Shown here: piece after piece, positions 58,147-64,000 of the stretch | Layout: the number at the start of each line of letters is the position of its first letter | How positions within the stretch are numbered: position 1 is the first letter of the stretch | Assembly (NCBI GenBank): GCA_947503965.1 | Contig: CANNFU010000006.1 | Span: forward strand, 268,502-332,501 | DNA: 64,000 nt | Direction of reading: 5' to 3' | DNA from: an uncultured Paracoccaceae bacterium | GTDB taxonomy: Bacteria; Pseudomonadota; Alphaproteobacteria; Rhodobacterales; Rhodobacteraceae | Program-made: the position numbers and the translations under genes | The notes under the pieces: generated by a model | What the model was told of the DNA's origin: nothing | What the model saw: the letters and a program-made list of their open reading frames with translations, nothing else | Database searches by the model: none

Positions 58147-58189
58147 GCGGACATTTGCTGCCGTTCGCTGCTGTTGCGCCAACGGCCGC
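58147..58189. repeat. Imperfect inverted repeat in the tetR-tetR gap
   Basis: GCGGACATT (58147-58155) and AACGGCCGC (58181-58189) are inverted copies with 2 of 9 mismatches. The surrounding GAACGGCAGC-type sequence resembles short palindromic repeats common in alphaproteobacterial intergenic DNA. The 270-base gap (58071-58340) otherwise holds only a 22-codon frame on the minus strand at 58244-58312. Confidence 0.3.
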
Positions 58190-58340
58190 TTTCGAGTATT
58201 TCCCTCAGCGAACTCGCCAAAATGGCAATTTGGCAGATGCCCACTAGTCTTTGGCATTGTTCTGCGCAAGCTGGGCCAACAGGTTAAACGAAGTGTTAGA
58301 AATCGGGGGCATGGGAAGCTGTCCTTGGTTGCGTGCAGGC

Positions 58341-58943
58341 TTAAGGTGCCAATTCGTGCATGCATAAAATCGTGTCCACTGCCCGCATTGTCCGCTTTTC
58401 GATGTTCATATACGGCACCTTGATGACGCCCAATTGCACACGCACCATGCCCAGACCTTCGAGCAGACCCATTAGGTCTTCGGCGATATCCATGGGGTCA
58501 GTGGCGTCAGATAAAACGCCATTGGTTTGTGCCGACTGAAACATCAGGGCAAAATCTTTTTGGGTCTGACCATATGCTGCATCAAAGAATGTTTGCCCGA
58601 TATGCGGATTGCCCCGCGCTTCTTCATGCATCAGGCGCGCGAACTCCATCGTGTCGCGGGCGTTCAAAAATGTCAAAAGCCTGATACCGTACCGGACAAG
58701 CGCCTCGCGAAGTTCCGGGATCGTTTCGGTTTTGGGCGGGGTCACTTCACGGAATTTCACTGCCTCGGCTTCGGTCACGCAGCGGAGGATATCGGCCATG
58801 TTTTCAAAGTGCCGGTAGATTGACGCTTTGGATACTGCAGCCTCGCGTGCGAGCAGATCTGTAGACACTTTTTCAAAGCCGTGTTCGAAAAACAGCCGAC
58901 GTGCCGTGTGCAGAATGCGGTCATGTGATGATTGCTTGCTCAT
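58341..58943 (-). CDS. TetR family regulator (of RND pump)
   Basis: 200 residues from the ATG at 58943; a GTG at 58952 is an alternative. HTH KVSTDLLAREAAVSKASIYR, then a TetR_C-like ligand domain (FARLMHEEARGNPHIG). Divergent from the efflux pair. Two GTAC-N6-GTAC dyads lie between the genes, fitting a local repressor of both. The inducers would be pump substrates (inference). Confidence 0.88.
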   Translation of the reverse strand: MSKQSSHDRILHTARRLFFEHGFEKVSTDLLAREAAVSKASIYRHFENMADILRCVTEAEAVKFREVTPPKTETIPELREALVRYGIRLLTFLNARDTMEFARLMHEEARGNPHIGQTFFDAAYGQTQKDFALMFQSAQTNGVLSDATDPMDIAEDLMGLLEGLGMVRVQLGVIKVPYMNIEKRTMRAVDTILCMHELAP

Positions 58944-58977
58944 AAAACACACCTAGGCCGCGTGGTGCAAAAATAAA

Positions 58978-58993
58978 AGTACTGTTCCGTACT
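58978..58993. promoter_or_regulatory. AGTAC-N6-GTACT dyad, operator candidate 1
   Basis: A perfect 5-base-arm dyad 35 bases upstream of the tetR start (minus strand). It matches site 2 in core and spacing, so both are likely TetR-repressor operators for the divergent promoters. Confidence 0.7.
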
Positions 58994-59025
58994 CATTTAA
59001 CTTGCCGTCTTGGTGGCGTGCTCTA

Positions 59026-59041
59026 GGTACGGCGCAGTACC
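59026..59041. promoter_or_regulatory. GGTAC-N6-GTACC dyad, operator candidate 2
   Basis: A perfect dyad 18 bases upstream of the fusion-protein gene start and directly before a 6-codon leader frame. Its centre is 48 bases from that of site 1. Confidence 0.7.
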
Positions 59042-59042
59042 C

Positions 59043-59063
59043 ATGAAGAAAGCCACCAGATGA
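59043..59063 (+). other. Six-codon leader frame coupled to the efflux genes
   Basis: ATG at 59043 reads MKKATR and stops at TGA 59061-59063, which overlaps the ATG of the membrane fusion gene (59060). The main ATG has no clear ribosome site of its own, so termination-reinitiation may deliver ribosomes to it. It may be a chance frame. Confidence 0.3.
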
Positions 59064-60136
59064 AAACGACCATCGCACTCTTAGCCATTCTTGCCCTGGC
59101 GGTTCCATTACACGCCCAAGATACCGAAGATTTGACACCGTCGGGCGACCCCGCGCCTATACGGGCAGTTAAGCTCATTCAGGCCGGGGGCGGCGCGGTA
59201 CAGCTCGAGCGCGTGTTTTTCGGTCAGGTAGCGGCGCGCGAAACGGTTGATCTGTCATTCGAGGTCGGTGGTCGGTTGATCATGTTTGATGCCCAAGAAG
59301 GCCAGTTTCTGGACGAAGGCACCCAAATTGCCGCAATGGATTTGGCCCCATTTGAGCGCGCGGTCGAGCGTGCGACCCTACAGCTCGCCCAAGCCAATCG
59401 TGATCTGGCGCGCGCCCAAACGCTCGTACAGTCAAACGCGGCCTCTGCAACGCAGGCCGAAAACGCAGAAACGGCGCGCGATCTGGCCGCAGTGTCGCTG
59501 CGCGAGGCTACGGATGCACTTGAAGACGCAGCACTCTACGCACCGTTCCGCGCACTGGTCGCATCTCGTCTGACGCCCAATTTCGCAAATGTATCGCCGG
59601 GCCAACCCATCGTGCGCTTGCATGACATGTCCGAAGTTCGCGTTGAAATCGACGTGCCAGAGCGTTTGTTTCAAAGCCTGTCCGATGTCACACGCATCAG
59701 TTTTGTCGGCACATCCCCCCTGTTTGATGGCGAAGTGCCGCTCACCTTGCGTGAATTCAACGCTGAGACGCAAAGCATCGGCCAAAGTTACCGTGTCACG
59801 TTGGCCTTGCCCTCCACCCAGGTGCCCACGGGTATTATTCCGGGCGCATCAATGACCGTGACCGCGCGCTTGCGCAACAGCGACGCAACGGCAATCACTC
59901 TGCCGCTATCAGCCGTTACGATGACCAGCGATGGTGCGCAGGTCATGGTCTACACGCCCAATGTTGATGATGAATACGGGACGGTTGGTCGGGTGTCCGT
60001 GAATGTAACATCTGCCAATGGTACACAAATCACCGTCACCGGCCTTGGGTCAGACCAGTGGATTGTTGGTGCGGGCCTTCAAATGCTGCGCGATGGCGAA
60101 ACCGTACGCCCCTTTACTGGCATGAGTGTGGAGTAG
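59060..60136 (+). CDS. RND efflux membrane fusion (periplasmic adaptor) protein
   Basis: 358 residues. The signal peptide MKTTIALLAILALAVPLHA lacks a lipobox Cys. Biotinyl-lipoyl halves surround a helical hairpin (about residues 95-160, VERATLQLAQANRDLARAQT), followed by beta-barrel VRVEIDVPERLFQSL and a C-terminal membrane-proximal domain. It bridges the pump to an outer-membrane channel, none of which is encoded here. Four bases separate it from the pump gene. Confidence 0.9.
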   Translation: MKTTIALLAILALAVPLHAQDTEDLTPSGDPAPIRAVKLIQAGGGAVQLERVFFGQVAARETVDLSFEVGGRLIMFDAQEGQFLDEGTQIAAMDLAPFERAVERATLQLAQANRDLARAQTLVQSNAASATQAENAETARDLAAVSLREATDALEDAALYAPFRALVASRLTPNFANVSPGQPIVRLHDMSEVRVEIDVPERLFQSLSDVTRISFVGTSPLFDGEVPLTLREFNAETQSIGQSYRVTLALPSTQVPTGIIPGASMTVTARLRNSDATAITLPLSAVTMTSDGAQVMVYTPNVDDEYGTVGRVSVNVTSANGTQITVTGLGSDQWIVGAGLQMLRDGETVRPFTGMSVE

Positions 60137-60140
60137 GTTG

Positions 60141-63100
60141 ATGAAAATCGCGCGTTTCTCAATTGAATATCCGATCTACACGTGGCTTTTCATGGCGTTC
60201 GCCCTGATCGGTGGCGCTGTGGGCTATCTGTCGGTGGGCAAGTTGGAAGACCCCACATTTACCCTCAAATCCGCACTGGTGATCACCCCCTATCCGGGTG
60301 CAACGGCGGCAGAGGTGGCGACAGAAATATCAGAAGTGCTGGAAGCCGAAATCCAGCAGATGGATGAGATCAAGACAGTCACATCGCGCAACACCCAAGG
60401 CAGCTCCGTGATCGAAGTTGAGGTCAAAGACCAATTTGGCGGCGATGAACTGCCGCAGATATGGGACGACTTGCGCGACCGCGTGGCAGATGCCAGTGCC
60501 GCACTGCCAAATGGTGCCTTGCCCTCCATCGTCAACGACGACTTTGGTGACGTGTTCGGCATTCTATACGCCGTATCGGCGCCCGGGTTTTCGGACGCCG
60601 AGATATGGGACATCGCAACTTTTATGCGCCGCGACCTGCTGACCGTCGAAGGCGTGGCAAACGTTGAAATTCAAGGCCTCCCGGAAGAAGCGATTTTTGT
60701 CGAACCATCCTCGCAGATCGTATCATCCCTTGGCATTGATCCTGGGCTGATTGTCGGAGCGATCAGCGCGTCAACTGCAATCAACCCAACAGGATTTGTC
60801 AGCAATGGAGGCGCCAATCTACGCATTCAAGGCCCATCTGCCGAGGATAGTGTGAGTGAGATCAGCGGCCTGACGTTTGGATTTCAAGGTGAGGTTCTGA
60901 ACCTGCTCGATATCGCCGAAGTCAGCCGCGGTCGTGTTGATGATCCCGAGCACATTCTGCGCCACAACGGTCAAGAGGTGTTTACCCTTGGTGTGTCTGG
61001 CTTGCTATCTGAGAATATTGTGACTGTCGGGCAGAGGGTAGAGGCGGAGCTCAAGGTCCTGGAAGACCTCTTGCCGGTGGGCGTCACGATCACGCCCATC
61101 TATGAACAACATCGCGTCGTTGACGATGCCAATGGTAGTTTTCTTGTGTCACTGGCGATGTCTGTTGGCGTTGTGATCGGTGTTCTGGCGCTGTTTATGG
61201 GACCGCGCGCCGCTGTTGTGGTTGGCGTGTCGTTGTTGCTAACTGTCACATCCACCTTCTTTTTCATGTATCTTTTTGACGTCAAAGTCGAACGTATCAG
61301 CCTTGGCGCGTTGATTATCGCGATGGGTATGCTGGTCGACAATGGCATCGTCATCGCGGAAGGCATGCAGCAGGAAATGCGCAAAGGGCGCTCCTCGCGC
61401 GAGGCTGCTGATACTGCGTCAAAGAAAACCCAGATTCCACTGCTGGGGGCAACGATTATTGGCATCATGGCCTTTGCAGGCATTGGCTTGTCACCTGACG
61501 CCACGGGCGAGTTCATGTTCTCGCTTTTTGCGGTGATCGCGATTTCGCTGTTGCTGTCATGGTTCGTCGCCGTGACGGTGACGCCGCTGTTGGGTCACTA
61601 TTTGTTCAAAACTGGCGGTCTGGTCGGTGATGATACCGGCTATGACGGCCCTGTCTTTCGCGCTTATGGCGGTGTCGTCCGCTGGGCGCTCAAGCTGCGA
61701 TGGTTGGTCATTGCTGGGTTGATCGGCACGACTGTCGCCTGCGTGATGGCCTTTGCCCAGGTCAAGCAACAGTTCTTTCCACCCGCAACAACGCCGTTGT
61801 TTTACCTTGAATATAAGGCCGCCCAAGGTACCGCGATTGGCGAAGTCTCAAATGATTTGAAGGTCATCGAAGACTGGCTTTTGGGCCGCGATGATGTTGC
61901 AGCTGTAACGGCGACCGTTGGCCAAGGTCTGACGCGGTTTATCCTCACCTATAACCCAGCGCGTCGCGACAGCTCTTACGGGCAACTGGTTATCCGCGCC
62001 ACATCGCCAGAGGCAATCCCCGCCTTACGCGCCGAGCTAGACCAGTTCGGCATCGAAGCGCTGCCATGGGCGGAACTGCAAACGAAACGTATCATTTATG
62101 GCCCGCCTGTCAGTTCCGACATTGCGGCGCGTTTTTCTGGCCCCGACCCAGCGGTGCTGCGGGCGCTGGCGACACAAGCCGAAGATATTCTGCGCACAGC
62201 CACACCCCTTTTGCATAGCGAGCATAGCGACTGGCGCGAGCGCGAAATCATCACACGTCCGATCTATGCAGAAGACCGCGCCCAAGCTGCGGGGATCGCG
62301 CGCAGTGATGTGGCGAATGCTATCGCGTTGGCCACAAACGGGATACCAGCAGGCACTTACCGCGAACGAGACCGCCTGATCGACATCATCGTGCGCACGC
62401 CGCGCGAAGAAACGGCACGTGACGGGCAACTTCTGGACCAGATTGTTTATTCCAACGCTATCGGTGGCTATCTGCCCTTAAGCCAAGTCATCGACGGGTT
62501 TGCAGTTGTGGCTGAAAACCCGGTTATTGAGCGGCGCAACCGTGTCCCGACAATCACCGTGCAAGCGAATGTCATCGATGGGCTGACACCACCAACTGTT
62601 TTTGCCGAAATCCGCCCCCTGATCGAAGCGATTGATCTGCCCGTCGGTTACCGCCTTGAATGGGGTGGTGAGTTCGAAAGCGCAGGCGAGGCGCAAGCGT
62701 CGTTGGGCCGTCAAATGCCGCTGGCCTTCGGAACCATGTTGCTGATCACCGTTTTGCTGTTTGGCAAGCTGCGCCAAACAGCGGTCATTTGGACAATTGT
62801 GCCGATGGCGATCAATGGCGTCGCCCTTGGCCTGCTTTATGCAAACCTTGCGTTCAGCTTTACCGCCATGCTGGGGCTGTTGTCCCTGTCAGGCATGTTG
62901 ATCAAAAACGCCATTGTACTGGTCGAGGAGATCGATGCGCAAAAAGCCGAAGGGTTGCCGCAGGACAAGGCGATCATCACTGCAAGTGTCAGTCGTTTGC
63001 GCCCCGTGGTTTTGGCGGCTGGCACGACAATACTGGGCATGCTGCCACTTTTGGCGGATGGGTTCTTTGCGGCCATGGCAGTGACAATCATGGGGGGGCT

Positions 63101-63212
63101 GGGCTTTGCGTCGATCCTGACGCTGATCGGGGTGCCGGTGCTGTACCATACATATCTGCGCAAAGAACGACGCGCGGACAAACGTGCCGCCCGTGAGATG
63201 GTAGTTGCATAA
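60141..63212 (+). CDS. RND family efflux pump, inner-membrane permease
   Basis: 1023 residues from the ATG at 60141, with GGAGTAGG upstream. Typical RND layout: TM1, a large porter loop, TM2-6, a repeat loop and TM8-12. The TM4 proton-relay region reads GMLVDNGIVIAEGM, with Asp then Asn where AcrB has Asp407-Asp408, so one of the pair is changed. It exports unknown toxic compounds or ions across the envelope with the adaptor. The stop overlaps the ydeI-like start by one base. Confidence 0.92.
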   Translation: MKIARFSIEYPIYTWLFMAFALIGGAVGYLSVGKLEDPTFTLKSALVITPYPGATAAEVATEISEVLEAEIQQMDEIKTVTSRNTQGSSVIEVEVKDQFGGDELPQIWDDLRDRVADASAALPNGALPSIVNDDFGDVFGILYAVSAPGFSDAEIWDIATFMRRDLLTVEGVANVEIQGLPEEAIFVEPSSQIVSSLGIDPGLIVGAISASTAINPTGFVSNGGANLRIQGPSAEDSVSEISGLTFGFQGEVLNLLDIAEVSRGRVDDPEHILRHNGQEVFTLGVSGLLSENIVTVGQRVEAELKVLEDLLPVGVTITPIYEQHRVVDDANGSFLVSLAMSVGVVIGVLALFMGPRAAVVVGVSLLLTVTSTFFFMYLFDVKVERISLGALIIAMGMLVDNGIVIAEGMQQEMRKGRSSREAADTASKKTQIPLLGATIIGIMAFAGIGLSPDATGEFMFSLFAVIAISLLLSWFVAVTVTPLLGHYLFKTGGLVGDDTGYDGPVFRAYGGVVRWALKLRWLVIAGLIGTTVACVMAFAQVKQQFFPPATTPLFYLEYKAAQGTAIGEVSNDLKVIEDWLLGRDDVAAVTATVGQGLTRFILTYNPARRDSSYGQLVIRATSPEAIPALRAELDQFGIEALPWAELQTKRIIYGPPVSSDIAARFSGPDPAVLRALATQAEDILRTATPLLHSEHSDWREREIITRPIYAEDRAQAAGIARSDVANAIALATNGIPAGTYRERDRLIDIIVRTPREETARDGQLLDQIVYSNAIGGYLPLSQVIDGFAVVAENPVIERRNRVPTITVQANVIDGLTPPTVFAEIRPLIEAIDLPVGYRLEWGGEFESAGEAQASLGRQMPLAFGTMLLITVLLFGKLRQTAVIWTIVPMAINGVALGLLYANLAFSFTAMLGLLSLSGMLIKNAIVLVEEIDAQKAEGLPQDKAIITASVSRLRPVVLAAGTTILGMLPLLADGFFAAMAVTIMGGLGFASILTLIGVPVLYHTYLRKERRADKRAAREMVVA

Positions 63213-63797
63213 TGGCGGCTATCCCGACAGACCGTTTTGAGAAGGTGCAGGTCAGCTCAGTCACAGAGCTGCGCGATTGGCTGACCGCGCATCATACCCA
63301 GGCGGAAAATGTTTGGCTGGTCACATTCAAGAAAAGCGTGCCTGACAAGTATATATCCACGCAGGACATTTTGGATGAGGTTATTGCATTCGGATGGATC
63401 GATGGCATCCGCCGCAAGTTGGATGATGACCGCACAATGCAAATGATCGGACCACGACAGACCCAAGCTTGGGCCAAAAGCTACAAAGATCGCGCTGCGC
63501 GGCTGATTGCGAATGGGCGAATGACCGATGCAGGGCTAAAATCAATTGCAGCGTCCAAGGGAAACGGGCTGTGGGATTATTCGGCCGATGTGGATGCACT
63601 GATCGTGCCCGACGATTTGCGTGCGGCACTTGATGGCACACCGATTGCGGCACGGAACTTCGAATCAAAGCGCGCCGTCTTACAGGCGTAATCTGTTACG
63701 CTGGGTCAAGCTGGCCAAAACACCACAAACACGGATCAAGCGGATTGCGCAAATTGTTGACTACACGGCGCGGGACGCGAAAATTCCACAAATGTAG
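63212..63797 (+). pseudogene. YdeI/OmpD-associated family gene, frameshifted
   Basis: The first 159 codons encode the YdeI family (TELRDWLTAHHTQAENVWLV, EVIAFGWIDGIRRKLDDDRT) and stop at 63691. The C-terminal family end is still readable in the +1 frame, WVKLAKTPQTRIKRIAQIVD, to the stop at 63795-63797. Removing 16 bases (63683-63698, cagg...tta) restores AVLRWVKLAKTPQTR. A 16-base insertion flanked by TTA direct repeats therefore explains the break. The truncated 159-residue product may or may not fold. Confidence 0.72.
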
Positions 63798-63802
63798 TGT
63801 CA

Positions 63803-63817
63803 TTAACAGAAATTTAA
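63803..63817. promoter_or_regulatory. Perfect CtrA-type box near the window end
   Basis: TTAA (63803-63806), seven bases, TTAA (63814-63817), an exact TTAA-N7-TTAA match, in the AT-rich stretch downstream of ydeI and about 100 bases before a possible start codon at 63915. Confidence 0.5.
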
Positions 63818-63914
63818 GTTCTCTAGCGACTGATTGAGAAGATAAACGTTGCTAGTCTGCAGCGTATTTGATCTTCCATCGACGCCTTGGTTGTCGCTGC
63901 GCAATCCGACATTC

Positions 63915-64000
63915 ATGCCCACTGCAGCATCGGTCACTATGGGCTCATGGACGAAGCCGCTCGCGCGGCATTGGCGCTTGTGGCTGATGTTTCGCATTGT
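63915..64000 (+). CDS. Possible partial CDS running off the window
   Basis: From the ATG at 63915 a frame stays open to the end (28 codons, MPTAASVTMGSWTKPLARHW then RLWLMFRI), with no stop. The basic stretch followed by a hydrophobic one resembles the start of a membrane protein. No ribosome site is obvious, and the opposite strand also has an open frame, so the call is weak. Confidence 0.22.
   Translation, partial: MPTAASVTMGSWTKPLARHWRLWLMFRI

Noticed and set aside
58244..58312. A 22-codon frame on the minus strand (MPPISNTSFNLLAQLAQNNA...) that looks like the first residues of a DUF2461-type protein
   Set aside because: It is too short to tell from chance, and no later part of the family could be read in any frame downstream.
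58093..58365. 90-residue minus-strand frame in the gap between the two tetR genes
   Set aside because: Composition is Arg/Pro/Thr-rich without family likeness, it spans an inverted repeat and a TetR operator region, and overlaps the tetR end.
63803..63997. 64-residue minus-strand frame at the window end
   Set aside because: It overlaps the CtrA-type box and has no recognised family. Evidence is no better than for the plus-strand partial frame.

Overview
The window is a chromosomal stretch of a moderately GC-rich alphaproteobacterium, most likely a marine member of the Rhodobacteraceae (Roseobacter group). The signs are homologues of the Rhodobacter capsulatus gene transfer agent (GTA) head-spike genes beside a capsule locus, perfect TTAA-N7-TTAA CtrA-type boxes, a tripartite tricarboxylate transporter (TTT), a 2-aminobenzoyl-CoA catabolic operon with its own branched-chain-type ABC importer, and an NDUFS4-like complex I accessory gene. 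The genus cannot be fixed from the sequence alone. No CRISPR array, insertion sequence or intact prophage was seen.

Layout. 0-9 kb: an SDR, a DUF1178 protein, a NUDIX hydrolase, a histone-deacetylase-like amidohydrolase, modABC for molybdate import, and a minus-strand run of a NeuC-like UDP-GlcNAc 2-epimerase and two consecutive Kdo-transferase-family genes. 9.2-15 kb: tRNA-Cys, a LysR regulator divergent from tctCBA, a CaiB-type CoA transferase, and the multiply frameshifted tail of a malonyl-CoA synthetase gene. 15-27.7 kb: a tightly overlapping 13-gene operon for anthranilate via 2-aminobenzoyl-CoA (monooxygenase/reductase, SDR, MarR, crotonase, acyl-CoA dehydrogenase, CoA ligase, RAM-domain protein, five-part ABC importer, thioesterase, RidA). 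27.8-31 kb: oxyR divergent from katG. 31-43 kb: mixed housekeeping genes, including a DUF3800 gene, uvrB, a chemoreceptor paired with a secreted Cache-like protein, an APH-type kinase, an M29 aminopeptidase, and an azoreductase/SDR pair divergent from a LysR gene.

43.4-54.7 kb is an exopolysaccharide or capsule locus: initiating sugar transferase, Wzc-like co-polymerase, flippase, polymerase, two left-handed-beta-helix acyltransferases and three glycosyltransferases. The two GTA head-spike genes sit inside it, just after the sugar transferase. In R. capsulatus these spikes bind the capsule, so a receptor-binding structure and receptor synthesis appear to be genetically linked. A perfect CtrA box lies in the divergent promoter region between the co-polymerase and flippase genes. 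The co-polymerase has lost all three ATP-binding motifs.

54.7-58.1 kb is a membrane-maintenance group (cdsA-like, plsC-like, yiaA-like, pspA) under a TetR regulator, with three matching TGAAC-N3-GTTCA dyads. 58.3-63.8 kb is a TetR-controlled RND efflux pair with two GTAC-N6-GTAC dyads, followed by a ydeI gene broken by what looks like a 16-base insertion. The last 200 bases hold another perfect CtrA-type box and possibly the start of a gene running off the edge.
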